Assembly (NCBI GenBank): GCA_050084985.1
Contig: JBITNC010000001.1
Coordinates: forward strand, 50,282,001-50,346,000
Source: Nageia nagi
Lineage: Eukaryota; Pinophyta
Direction: 5' to 3'
Length of the DNA: 64,000 nucleotides
The notes under the pieces are model-generated. The model was not told the origin of the DNA. It did not search any database and saw nothing but the letters and a program-made list of their open reading frames with translations. Made by a program: the position numbers and the translations under genes. Position 1 is the stretch's first letter; each line of letters opens with the position of its first letter. Positions 23,371 to 34,516 of this stretch are shown here, piece after piece.

Positions 23371-23875
23371 TGAAGGAACTAACACTAACAAGATAATTTC
23401 TAAATAAACAAGATCTCTTTAAAGCTCACAATACACATCTAACAATATCACAAATAAGATAGTCTCACAAAGTGACTCAAGATGTAAAGTGGTTCCTCCA
23501 ACTAGAAGTACATCCACTAACTAGATCTTTACTTCAATCACAAATACAACTCTCTTACAATTCTCCTAATCTCAACTCCTACACTTCTATTCTATAGTAT
23601 AACTTTACTCCACAATGTGGTGTGTGATCATAAAGAGGGAGCCTTTTATTTATAGGCCAAAATCCCTCTTTGGATCACCCTTTTATCCAATTTACAAAAG
23701 CATGACATGAACATCCTTTTACCCAAGGGGCAGGCTCATAACATGGAGTGTAGGATAAGTTACATTATCATATTCCCTTAAATACTTAAGGTATCAAATG
23801 ATACCCTTAAGAATTAGTGAATTTATATAGAAGATTTAATACAACCTTTACAATAATGCATTATACATTCCAACA
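23371..23875 (-). repeat. 3' LTR of copia A
   Basis: 505 bases; on the minus strand it begins TGTTGGAATG and ends TTCCTTCA. The adjacent purine tract is AAGAGAGAG (minus strand of 23876-23884). Its 5' portion, on the element strand, is part of the tandem duplication 23734-24815. Confidence 0.88.
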
Positions 23876-24815
23876 CTCTCTCTTAATGCAATAGTGGGAT
23901 AGAGCAAGTAAGAGATAAGAAGAAGAGAAAGTAAGAGATTTCTCTTCCAAATAGATACAATAGAGATGAGAACTTTTTACATATTTGTGAAGTAAGAAAG
24001 ATCTAGTTTGAGACTCACTATGCCAAATACAATCATTAATCAGAACTAATTTCAATGTACATGAAGTAGTCATCTAACTAGAAGTCATGAAGAGTCTCCA
24101 AGAGTATGCATACATGAGGTAAGTAACTTGCAATCTCAAAGGAACTTGCAAGTCATAAGCATCTCAAATAACAAGATCAGTTGGATGCATCATATTCATA
24201 TTAATAAGGATAGATAAATCACATAAATGCCATCATGAACTAATCAATGATGCACTATAAATTATCATGAAGATGCTCATGACATAGAGTGTAGGATAAG
24301 TTACATTATTATATTCATTTAAATACTTAAAGTATCAAATGATACCCTTAAGTATTAGTGAATTTACATAGAAAATTTAATACAACCTTTATAATAATGC
24401 ATTATACATTCCAACACTCCCCCTTAATGCAATAGTGGGATAGAGCGAATAAGAGAGAAGAAGAAGAGAAAGTAAGAGAGTTCTCCTCCAAATAGATACA
24501 ATAGAGATGAGAACTTTTTACATATTTGTGAAGTAAGAAAGATCTAGTTTGAAACTTACTACTTTGTCAAATACAATCATTAACCAGAACTAGGTTCAAT
24601 GTACATGAAGTAGTCATCCAACTAGAAGTCATGAAGAGTCTCCAAGAGTATGCATACCTAAGGTAAGTAACCTGTAATCTCAAAGGAACTTGCAAGTCAT
24701 AAGCATCTCAAATAACAAGATCAATTAGATGCATCATATTCATATCAACAAGGATAGATGAATCACATAAATGCCATCATGAACTAATCAATGGTGCACT
24801 ATAAGTCATCATGAA
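23734..24815 (-). repeat. 541-base tandem duplication spanning LTR end and purine tract
   Basis: 23734-24274 and 24275-24815 are direct tandem copies, phase 541. Each copy contains about 140 bases of LTR, the LTR terminus, the purine tract and about 400 bases of 3' untranslated region. The second copy keeps the purine tract in the form AAGGGGGAG (24418-24426), cleaner than in the first. The junction has short microhomology (GAAGATGC). The element therefore carries a second, internal LTR edge (24417). Confidence 0.85.
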
Positions 24816-24897
24816 GATGCCATGCCAAAAACTTATAGTCACCTATTGTATATAAAACATGTGTTGATTATCATTACAAAATAGAGCATGCACATAC

Positions 24898-25115
24898 GAG
24901 TTCCTCACATATGGATAACTAAATAATGCCAAATAACACATAAGAGTTCCTAACATATGGATAACTGAATAGTGCTAGATTGACCAAAAATAGAGTATGC
25001 ACATACGAGTTCCTCACATATGGATAACTAAATAGTGCCAAAAGATACATAAGAGTTCTTCACATATGGATAACTAAATAGTGATAGATTAGCCAATTTT
25101 GTACAATAAGTTCCT
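24898..25115 (-). repeat. Tandem 109-base repeat in the 3' untranslated region of A
   Basis: The motif GAGTTCCTCACATATGG starts at 24898, 24944, 25007 and 25053, spacing 46, 63, 46, that is two copies of a 109-base unit, each holding two diverged halves. The related motif also occurs in element C. Confidence 0.75.
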
Positions 25116-25221
25116 CATGCAGAGTGAACTTACCATGAAGGTGTACAACAAAATCAACACTATACAACATAAAATCCTCTTAGAAGTGAAGTCATCACAA
25201 ACATGAATTCAACATAAGAAT

Positions 25222-26050
25222 TCAAACTTCACTCCACCTTGAGGGCAACTTAACCAAATTGATAGCATCCCTAAGCTTACAAAACCTAGCTTTTAGAAGG
25301 GGCTTGGTGAATAAATTAGTGGAGTTCAAGGTGGATGGACAATACTTTAGGTGTATGATGCCATCAAGAACCTTCTCCTTGATAAAATGGGCATGGATTT
25401 TCACATGTTTTATTCTCTAATGGAATGCTAGATTCTTAGCCAAAAAAATAGCTAACTAATTATTTGAAGAGATCAAATATGAGCCACCTTGCTCATACCT
25501 AATTTCTTTCAAAAGATGCCTCAGCCAAATGGCTTCTTGGGTTCCAACAAATATGGCATGATATTTGATTTCTATGGTGGAAAAAAAAATAGTAGGTTGC
25601 TTCTTAGAATCCTAAGAGATAGCACCTGAACCAATGCTAAACACATATGTAGAGGTTTATTTCTTATCATCTCTATCTATTCCATAGTCAAAATTTATGA
25701 ATCTAGAGAGAACAAATGAAGGAAACTTGTAATACTTGAGAGCAAGATCCTTAGTCCCTACAACATACCTCAAAATTTATTTAATAGCTTTGAGGTGCTC
25801 AACATAAGGTTTTTGCATGAATTGTGCCATCAAATTCATTGCAAAGGTAATATCTAGCCTAGATATAGTTAAATATAAAAGACTACCAATTAATTACCTG
25901 TAAGCTATAGCATCAACTAACTAAGAGTTGGAGCTTAAAGAAATAGTGATTCTAGGAAAGATTAGGATTGCAACATATCTACACTCCTTCATTTCAAAAT
26001 TTTGTAATATGTTTAATATATACTTAGATTGATTGAGGTAAGTATAATCC
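25222..26050 (-). pseudogene. Copia A RNase H and RT C-terminus
   Basis: The C-terminal open stretch (25222-25404) reads IHAHFIKEKVLDGIIHLKYC and TNLFTKPLLKARFCKLRDA, the end of copia RNase H (H..ireklek g.i.l.yc.t....D.lTK.l.). Upstream, to about 26,050, the RNase H and the RT tail align with C with many stops. The pol sequence stops abruptly at 26,050 and gag sequence follows. Confidence 0.75.
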
Positions 26051-26055
26051 TTTTT

Positions 26056-26755
26056 TTTCAAACCTTTTGGAGGAAGAAGGATAAGATTTATTTTGATGGT
26101 TGAATTTTTTTTAAAAAAGAGTTTTGGTTACTTCAAAAGCAACATTATTATCCTTAGGAGAAGAAATCTAACTTTTATTGTTAAGGGTTTTTTCATGCTT
26201 CAATATGTGCCTTGAAAGGTTCTCAAGGGAGATGACTTCTTCTTCATCATCATGTCTTATTTCCATAACTATTACAAAGTTTTCAAACTTTGAGGAGAGG
26301 CTTTAAAGAATGATGAAGACCATGAACTCATCATTGATCCAATTGCACCCATAAGCAACAAGTTGGATCCTTAGGTCAATTATTTTATTCAAGTAGATAG
26401 CCACATTTTCATCTTCCTCTTGTCGAGATTGAAGCAATTTTTGGTGAATGGTAAACTTTCTTGAAAAGTTTGAACCAAGGTAGATTTGCTTTAGCTTATC
26501 CCATGCTTCTTTTACTAAGGTTGAAGAGGATATCATCAAGAGCATATCATTTGAATTTGCATGGTAAATCATGGAGGTTGCCAACTCATTCTTTATGTTG
26601 TAAGCCTCTAGTGCCTTCTCATCTATATAAGATAGAAGTTTCTCATTCACTATTTGCCATAACTTCTTTTCTTGTAATTTGGCTCTCATCTGAGGTTCCC
26701 AAATCCCATAGTTGGAACCATCAAGAATGTGTTTGGGTAAAAAGGATTCTCTCAT
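26056..26755 (-). pseudogene. Copia A gag (UBN2-type)
   Basis: A 150-codon open frame (26303-26755) starts MRESFLPKHILDGSNYGIWE and contains ISSSTLVKEAWDKLKQIYLG, a good UBN2/DUF4219 gag domain. Trp and Asn-Tyr near the N-terminus match the family. The frame stops at 26,303; related sequence continues to about 26,056. This is the best-preserved gag of the family in the window. The zinc knuckle and protease are deleted. Confidence 0.8.
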
Positions 26756-29700
26756 TTGCTACACAAAAAATGTGAAATAATAAACATGTGTTTTTAATAA
26801 ATAAAATGTTAAGTTTTAACTAAGTAAATAATACATGTTACATTTAACTTGATTTGATTTACAAGTGCAAATATTTTATAATTCAAATAATAACCCATGT
26901 ATCCAAATACATTTCTCATCTCAAGAATCGTAGATGTAGAGTAACATTATTGAGGTTTATTTTCTTGTCTAAAATTAGGCCTTCACCTGGATGCCCACAT
27001 GAGAGAAGCCCAAGTACCACCAATCCTCAACCAGTTCCCCTTTGATAGTAATATACTCTCATAAGGAGAAGTACTAGCTATTTTCTAAGGTTTTGATATT
27101 TATTGAATTAGCTAAATTATTAATCTTGATTAGGTTTCAATTTTTCCTCCTAGGTTATTAGAATAGTCCTTTAATGGATGTGCAGACATGGGGTATCACT
27201 ACACACATGCTTGTCCACCTAATAGAGTTATGTCCAGACCAATAGAGGACTTAGCGGTAATTAAAAAGCATAAACTTTTCACCACTTGGATCAACAAACT
27301 TAAAGGCTCCAGTTTGCCTGTCCTCACCTCATGGCTCTCCAAACAAGTCATGTTGCAAAATGCACATGCAGATGTGTTCATTTTAAGGTGTTGCTCATTT
27401 TAGTGTTTGCATTTTTGTTTATGTAAGCAAATAAATCAAAGTGCAAAACATGAAATAAAAGAGCATAAGTAAAACATCATCCATTCAAAAAATTGAAACC
27501 TAAGTGTCCAATGGGTTTTGTTTACTAACCCCTAAAGGACATCTTTACAAAAATCCATAATTGTCACAAGTTAACTTTGCAAAAAAAATAATGATAAATA
27601 CTTACGCATAAGCATGTATTAATTCCATAATTTACATAAGTTATATTTGTATAAAGGATAAATACTCAACATGCATTAATTAAAATAAGAGGGAAGCATG
27701 CATCCTTTTAACTTGAGGAATTTGAGTCCTAAGCATGTATCATTAACTTAAAAATTTAAGTTAACTTTGCATAAGGATAAACATGCCATAATTTGCACAA
27801 GTCTATTAACTTTGCATAAGGAAGAAAATTAGGGAGTCATGCATCATTCCATATTTCCATAACTTAAAATTTTAAGTAATAATAATCTTTAAAAATTAAG
27901 CAAAATATCCATATCCATAAAGTTTCCAAGAGATAAATATGCATTCTAAGCATAAAGGATCAAAAAAAAAAAGAAACTATTATTCCCCATTTTTACTTAA
28001 AAAATGATCCCCTTTAATAAATGCTTACAAGTTTTACTTTAATAAACAAATTTATCTTTTAGGAAAGCATGATCCCTATGAGAAAAAAATAAGCTAGTTT
28101 TTCTTAGAACTTTGACTAAAAAATGCCAAGTTTTAGCAAAAATTACTTAAGTAATGGCTAATATAAAAAATTGATCAAAGCATAAATTTTAGTGTTAGGT
28201 AAAAAGAATTACTCCATAAATTATTTTTAATGTTAAAGATGAAGGTAAGAGGTTAACCTTTTACCATTAATGAAAGTGCCCCCTAAAAAAATTCTTTAAT
28301 ACTTTCCATGATTTTCTAAAAGTAGAAAGGAATTTAATATGAATGATAACCATCATAAGCATGCCAGAGAAAAGTACTAAAATTTAATGAAAAATACTAA
28401 ATGTCTAAGTAAAAACATATATAGAAGTAAGCTCTCTAAAGGAGTTTTAATGCTAGTAGGTGCATTAATTAGTTGGAAAAATATATCCTCCCAAGATAAG
28501 GTGTGTAAGCAACCCAAAAATAATAAATGAAATTGACATTTTTGAAAGAAAACTAATAAGTAATGTTTAGAGTAAAAAAAAAAGGCAAATGGGAGCAGCA
28601 CAAAAGAGTAGAGGCGAAAAGTTAAGGAGGCTGTAGAATGTGGGCAATGAGGAAGACAAGTTCAAGATAGTAAGCTCCATTATTGTCTAGTTTAGTTAGG
28701 ATATCTAGCTTTCACCCATACAACCTAGGTTCAAAATACAAAGTGGAGGTTACAAATGAGAAGGTGAGCCAAAAAGAGTGCTTGAGAAGGCTTTGGTGAG
28801 GGAGTAGAAAGGGGGGCAAATTGCGAGGGCCTATGAATAGAGCTATGTTGTGAGGAAAAAAAGGTAAGAAGATGGAAACTAGGAAAGAGCCATGGTGGAT
28901 GGGAAAAAAATGCAGACACAGTTTCTTTTCGCATTGGCTCCTACACTTGTGACTTGGTACTCTCAACCATGTGAAGGAGAGGAAAACCAAGAAAGAGCCA
29001 TAGTGAGGAGAGAAGCAATAATTACCCCAAATGGTTGACCATATTGTGCCTTCCTACAACTTCACACTTCTTACCTGACTCAAATAGTAGTGTTAAAGCT
29101 TTTGCTTATTCTATGGGAAACTAGCACTTTCTATTCCTTAAGGTGAACAAATACATAGCCCAAAAGACTAGTCCCTTTATCAATTAATGGGTGGATGATT
29201 CCTATTATTGATTTAAGGGGTATAAAGGGCCATATATATGCCTAAGGAAAAGTTAGGTCCAACAAGCAGCAACTAGCATGGTGAGGTGTAGAGGGAGCTA
29301 ACCAGAGTGGGCATGCAACCAAGCCAAAGATTGCAGGGCATAGCAAACTAGGTGATAGGATGAGAGGATTTTCCAATAGGTCACAAGAAGACCAAAATGG
29401 AGAGGGTCGAGAGAGGGGTTCCTCATTTGCTATGCATAATAGTAGATAATGGTGAAGAGGGTAGACTGGGAGTTCTACCCATGCAAGGACCACATAGACT
29501 AATTTGAGGAAAGAGCTACATCAAGTGGTTAAGATGATGGGAGAAATAAATTAGAAGAAGAGCCACCCATCATGTTTTATTAAAAGAAAACTATACCAAA
29601 TATTGGGTATATTAAAAAAATAATTGTATTTTACACGAATTAAATGGCCTTAATTCTTCTTTAATATATATATATATATATATATATATTGTACTCAAAC

Positions 29701-30080
29701 CTTTTGATACAAAAATAAAATCTCCAAACCAAATATGTGCAAAATTATAGCAATATAATAAGCAATTTTAAAATTGTAATTAACAATAGAAACTATTAGT
29801 ATAAGTAAATAAAATTGCTTCACAATATATTACTTCTTTAAAGAATTTTTGCCATATATATAAGAAAGGACTAACATAACATAAAATATGTTAGTAAGGT
29901 TAGTGAAATAAGACAAGACAAAATGTAGGAGATTGTATGTATGAGGTTATACCTTTTCTTAAGCTTTACCTCAATAATGAAATGAATAGATTAGGTGTAA
30001 CATGAAGTCCTCTAAGTTGAAGATGAGTCTCCAAATAAATGATGTGAAGAGGAGCCTCCAACGTAGCTCTAATACTAATT
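26756..30080 (-). other. 3.3 kb 5' leader of copia A
   Basis: Between the primer site and gag. It shares conserved blocks with the leaders of C and E (see C). It includes a GC-richer segment (28,600-29,580) with Pro/Ser/Leu-rich chance frames that are not conserved with C, and a (TA)n run near 29,665-29,690. The uninterrupted counterpart of the CACTA insertion site of C is at 27,040. No convincing conserved protein. Confidence 0.6.
30066..30078 (-). other. Primer-binding site of copia A
   Basis: On the minus strand TTAGTATTAGAGC, two mismatches from TTGGTATCAGAGC, the complement of initiator tRNA-Met used by most plant copia elements. Two bases separate it from the LTR. Confidence 0.85.
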
Positions 30081-30585
30081 TGAAGGAACTAACACTAACA
30101 AGATAATTTCTAAATAACCAAGATCTCTTGAAAGCTCACAATAAACATCTAACAATCTCACAAATAAGACAATCTCACAAAGTAACTCAAGATGTAAAGT
30201 GGTTCCTCCAACTAGGAGTACATCCAATAACTAGATCTTTACTTCAATCACAAATAAAACTCTCTTACAATTCTCCTAATCTCAACTCCTACACTTCTAT
30301 CCTATAGCATAACTTTACCCCACAATTTGGTGTGTGATCACAAAGAGAGAGTCTTCTATTTATAGGCCAAAATCCCTTTTTGGATCACCCTTTTATCTAA
30401 TGTACAAAAGCATGACATGCACATCCTTTTACCCAAGGGGCATGCTCATGACATGGAGTGTAGGACAAGTTACATTATCATATTCACTTAAATACTTAAG
30501 GTATCAAATGATACTCTTAATTATTAGTGAATTTACATAGAAGATTTAATACAACCTTTACAATAATGCATTATACATTCCAATA
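30081..30585 (-). repeat. 5' LTR of copia A
   Basis: 505 bases; on the minus strand it starts TATTGG (family TGTTGG, so the terminal TG has become TA) and ends TTCCTTCA. It is followed by the GCTTA target copy on the right. The same TA start is seen in F. Confidence 0.88.
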
Positions 30586-31740
30586 GCTTATCCTAAAGAT
30601 GATTTCCCATTGCCAAATATTGATATGATTATGGATAGCATAATTGGGCATGATAGTTTTTTTTATGGATGGTTTTTTTGGTTATCATTGAATTCTAATC
30701 AATCTGACTAATCAATGTAAAACTACTTTTACTACTCCATGGGGAAATTTTTGTTAGATGGTTATGCCTTTTGTACTAAAAAATACAAGTGCTACTTATC
30801 AAAGGGCTATGGTTTCAATGTTTCATGAGCACATCTATAAATCAATTGAGGTATATGTTGATGACATCTTGGTAAAATTAAAGCAAGGCCAAAATCATAT
30901 AGAGTTGATTGAGGAAGTCTTCCAAATTTTGAAAAGGTACAAACTTAGACTTAAACCTCAAAAATGTGCTTTTGGTGTTACTTCTAAAAAATTGCTATGT
31001 TTCATGGTATCTAAAAGAGGAATTGAAGTAGATCTAAAGAAATTAAAAGCTATCATTAGCATGCCTCCCCCAAAGAATTTGAAGCAATTAAGGAGTCTCT
31101 AAGGAAAGATCAATTTGGTAAGGAGATTTATTTCTCAACTTGGAGATAAGTGTCAACCATTTACACATTTACTAAAAAAGGATGTTAAATTTGTATGGGA
31201 TGATAAATATTGACAAGCTTTTGAAGATATTAAACAATATTTTCTCAATACACCAAATTTAGTGCCTATGGACTTATCCAAACTTGCTTATTTGTATATC
31301 TCAACTACATTATACATCTTAGGGGCAATGTTATGCCAAAAAGATGAGAAAAGAAAATAAAGAGCTATCTACTACCTTAGCAAAACCCTCATTAACTATG
31401 AAGCTAGATATACACCAATGGAAAAACTCTATTATGGTATTGTATTTGCTATTCAAAAATTGAGACATTATCTATTGTATTATACCACATTTATTGTTAG
31501 CCCTATTAACCCATTGAAATATCTTAGGGCAAAGTAGCATTTATTAAGCAAAGTTGCAAAATGGCTAATGTTGTTATAGGAATTTGATATCAATGTGGTG
31601 AAAAAAAATCAATAAAAGGGAAAGCCATTGTAGATTTGATAGCTAAATTTCCTCATAATGATGAAGCAGTGATCCACAAAGAATTTCAAGATGAATATCA
31701 GGATGATCCATGCCATCAGTGATGTACGAACCTATTAGAA
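30586..31740 (+). pseudogene. Gypsy B RT C-terminal part and RNase H
   Basis: Continuation of the RT: AYPKDDFPLPNIDMIMD, then TSATYQRAMVSMFHEHIYKS, VYVDDILVK (catalytic YVDD kept), LRLKPQKCAFGV and LKAIISMPPPKN. The RNase H remnant at about 31,210-31,600 includes RAIYYLSKTLINYEARY and PMEKLYYGIVFAIQKLRHYL. Stops and a frameshift occur near 30,700. Integrase would be expected next but is not found. Confidence 0.8.
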
Positions 31741-32143
31741 GGTCACCAGCAGTGTGATTTTGATGAGAAGGATGAGAGTTTACTCACTAAAAATATAATA
31801 TGAAGATGCAACCGTAAGTATATTATTGACATTGATTAATCATCAATGAAATATGCAACTCACTATGTATCCAAATCATTTTTATGTAGGGTATAACTAA
31901 CACCTTTTTGTAAGTACCTACAAAAAAATAGAGAAACTCACACCATCGATGGCATGCTCATTATTCTTACACCACATATGGCATACATATTCATGGAGAA
32001 TTATTACAAATAAAGCAACCTCTTCTATTTCAAGGTATGGATGTGAGTTCATTAGTTTCTTGAGAATGAAACACAACATAATGGTCAAATCCATGGTTGA
32101 ATAATCCAAGGGCAAAATAACATACTTCATTTTAGAGATTGGA

Positions 32144-32781
32144 TGTGGAACTACACCTAAAAATGAATTATTATTTATTAAATAATTCCTTTTAGAGTTT
32201 CAATGATATTAATTGTAAAAAAGGTTAGAATATACCCAAGGTAATGTAATTAATGTAATAGACCATTGTACAATGTAAAAGGTATCAAATATCAAGAGAA
32301 ACACCTTAAACCATATAATGTGCAATGATCTCAAGGATCAAGGAAGACAAGGATGTTGTTATATATACATATCAAAGGCAATGCATGAGGCATCATGCAA
32401 GGACATCCAAAATACCAAGAGAGACTTCAACACATGCAAGATCACTTTATCCTACCAACAATAGTGTTTGTAATACCACCTTTGCATAGATCTATTAAAC
32501 CCTTTTGATTTGCTCTTCCATATCTTTGATTCCTTTCATCAATCCATTTATTCCATGAAGCCAGCACCATTGCACCTTTAGGCCATCGATAATGTATGTT
32601 TGTGTGAATGCGTTATGGTGATTGATGAACGGTTTCCATTATTTATTTCTTATGTAATTATGATGAAGGCACATGGTTTATTATTGCTCGTTTGATGTCA
32701 TATTTTTGATATATGCTTCAATAAAATATTGTATACAAGTAGTGCATCGATTTATCAATTATACATTATTTTGGGTCTACA
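32144..32781 (+). repeat. 3' LTR of gypsy B
   Basis: 638 bases, beginning TGTGGAAC and ending GTCTACA, partner of 19562-20197. The first few bases differ from the 5' LTR, so the exact left end is uncertain by a few bases. A purine-rich AGAGATTGGA precedes it. The AGGAT target duplication follows. Confidence 0.8.
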
Positions 32782-33480
32782 AGGATAGTCATGCCACCGC
32801 GCTAGGAGGAGGGTGATCAGGCTGCCAACTAGGGAATTCAAAAAATATTTCAACTTATATTAAAAAATTTCCCCTTATTTTTATTTTTTTGTTTACTTAT
32901 TTAATAAAATAAAAAAATATTATGTTTTGCATGAAAAAATAATTATTCTTATGCCCTTCTTTTATCAAATTGTAATATGTTAAAACTTTCTATAGTGGTC
33001 TCCTCCTTTTGTAAAAAAATACAATATGCTTTATTTATACAAAAAAAAATAATAATTTGTAAAACAAATTGTACAAATAGAAATTACAAATTTTACCCCT
33101 TTTTTTTGAAGAGATTTAGTAGTGTAAAAAAATTGCAAATTTAAACTATTACTTGCAAATTTAGACTACAAGTTTCATAACAATACATTATTATTATTTT
33201 AAGCAATTTATCAAAAAAATGTAACTAATTAAAAAAATGCTAAAGTAAATAATTGCATAACAATAACATGGTATTAATTTTTAAGCAAATCTTGCTAAAA
33301 AATTGAACCAACACATAACCAAAAAAATGTTAGTGTCATAATGAAAAAAAGAAAACAAGAAAGTAAGAGGTTATACCTTTACTTGATTTTACCTCACAAG
33401 AATGAAGATAAACCTCTAAGGATGGAAGAGGGAGTAGTATGAAAAGCCTCCAAGGATGTTGAAGAGAAGCTTTTAAGTAT

Positions 33481-33989
33481 GGCTTTGACACCAATTGAAG
33501 GAACTAAGGCTATAATACTAAATCCCTAATTACCCAAGATCATATGAAAGCTTATTAAAATTTCTTAAGCATTAAGAAAACAACTCATAATGTCATTCAC
33601 ACAATATGAAACTAATATAAAGTGGTTCCTCCAACCATAGGAGTACTTCCAGTAATCTAAGATCTTATTCTCAAAGAGCACTCTCTTATAACTCACTTTA
33701 TCACTTCTCTTACAACCTAGACAAGAGTATAACTTTGCTACAAACTTGAGTGGGTGATCTCAAGGAGAGGGCCCTCTATTTACATGTCAAAATCCTCCCT
33801 TGCCTTTTTAATTATTGTAGAATGCCATGGCATGCAACACACTTTTACCCAAGGGTATGCTCATGAGATGGAGTGTAGGATAACTTACATTATTATATTC
33901 ATTAAATACTTAAGGTATCTAGGGATACCCTTAAGTATTAAGTGAATTACATTAAGATACCTTACAATAATGCATTATACATTTGAACA
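33481..33989 (-). repeat. 5' LTR and primer site of copia C
   Basis: LTR 33496-33989 (494 bases). To its left the minus strand reads TTGGTGTCAAAGCC (33481-33494), two mismatches from the tRNA-Met primer site. The LTR edge at 33989 is ATTTGAACA rather than ATTCCAACA, a small divergence from the other copies. Confidence 0.82.
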
Positions 33990-34018
33990 TCCCTTTGCTT
34001 CCCTATTGTGATACCAAA

Positions 34019-34516
34019 TGTTAGAAATAAGCCTAAATGACTAAATCCCTAATTTTCCAAGATCACATGAAAGCTCTCTCTAATTCCATAAGCATTAAGA
34101 ACACAAACTCAAAGTATTCACAAAATATGAAACCAATATAAAGTGGTTCCTCTAACAATGGGAATGCATCCTCTAATATAAGATCTTATTCTCAAAAAGC
34201 ACTCTCTTACAACAACTCACTTCTCCTACAAACTAGATAAGAGCATAACTTTGCTATAAACTTGAGTGAATAACCAAGAGGGAAGGCCATTTATTTATAA
34301 ATCAAAATCCTCCCTTGGATCATCCTTTAAACCAATATACAATGTCATTACATACTTCACCCTTTTACCCAAGAGGCATGCTCATGAGATAGAGTGTAGG
34401 ACATGTTACATTATCTTAGTCACAAATACTTAAAAGGTATCTAGGGATACTTTAATTGTAATTATTAGTGAATTTACATGAAGTGACCTTACAATAATGC
34501 ATTATAAATTCCAACA
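34019..34516 (-). repeat. Lone copia-family LTR (D)
   Basis: 498 bases, same family and orientation as the LTRs of A and C, only 29 bases from C's 5' LTR. To its left the minus strand reads TTGGTATCAC, matching the start of a tRNA-Met primer site. It could therefore be the 5' LTR of a further element into whose first bases C inserted. The flanking pentamers (CCAAA and TATTG) do not match, so a simple solo LTR is not supported either. Confidence 0.65.

Larger units (their letters stand above)
23371..30585 (-). mobile_element. Copia element A nested in gypsy B
   Basis: 7,215 bases, minus strand. Both LTRs are 505 bases (23371-23875 and 30081-30585). The target duplication GCTTA is exact at 23366-23370 and 30586-30590. 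By eye about 31 of 505 LTR positions differ (about 6%). It carries the primer site, a 3.3 kb leader, gag and the C-terminal part of pol, but everything between the end of gag and the RT C-terminus is missing (junction near 26,050). It belongs to the same family as C and F. Confidence 0.9.
19562..32781 (+). mobile_element. Ty3/gypsy element B, host of copia A
   Basis: LTRs at 19562-20197 and 32144-32781, target duplication AGGAT at 19557-19561 and 32782-32786. Without copia A and its duplicated target it would be 6,000 bases. Gene order is gag, protease, RT, RNase H on the plus strand. I see no integrase, and only about 400 bases separate the RNase H remnant from the 3' LTR. It sits in the leader of copia C, and copia A sits in its RT gene. 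Confidence 0.88.
16376..33495 (-). other. Long 5' leader of copia C, split by insertions
   Basis: Between the primer-binding site and gag. Net length is about 3.9 kb after removing gypsy B, or about 2.8 kb after also removing the CACTA element. It shares blocks with the leaders of elements A (26756-30080) and E (reverse orientation, about 55,140-55,570), for example AATTAGGCCTTCAC, GTATCACTACACA and CATGCAAATGTGTTCATTTT. It includes a GC-richer, C/T-rich stretch in sense orientation (18,850-19,561) without a convincing ORF. A leader this long is unusual for copia elements. Confidence 0.6.
11223..33989 (-). mobile_element. Outer Ty1/copia element C with nested insertions
   Basis: Minus-strand copia element with LTRs at 11223-11722 (3') and 33496-33989 (5'). 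The probable target duplication is TCCCC (11218-11222) against TCCCT (33990-33994), one transition apart. Reading right to left: 5' LTR, primer site (33481-33494), a leader of nearly 4 kb, gag, protease, integrase, RT, RNase H, 3' untranslated region, purine tract AAAGGGGAG (minus strand of 11723-11731), 3' LTR. The leader has been split by gypsy element B (19562-32781) and by a CACTA transposon (16714-17773). Removing B and its extra 5-base target copy leaves about 9.5 kb. Coding parts are full of stops and frameshifts. Confidence 0.82.

Noticed and set aside
28377-29493. Pro/Ser/Leu-rich frames in the leader of copia A, and similar ones at 19115-19357 and 58925-59206
   Set aside because: They lie in corresponding GC-rich leader blocks, but the translated sequences do not resemble each other, so no conserved leader protein can be claimed.
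34019-34516. Simple solo LTR with target duplication
   Set aside because: Flanking pentamers do not match and a primer-like sequence abuts one side, so it was left as an unresolved lone LTR.
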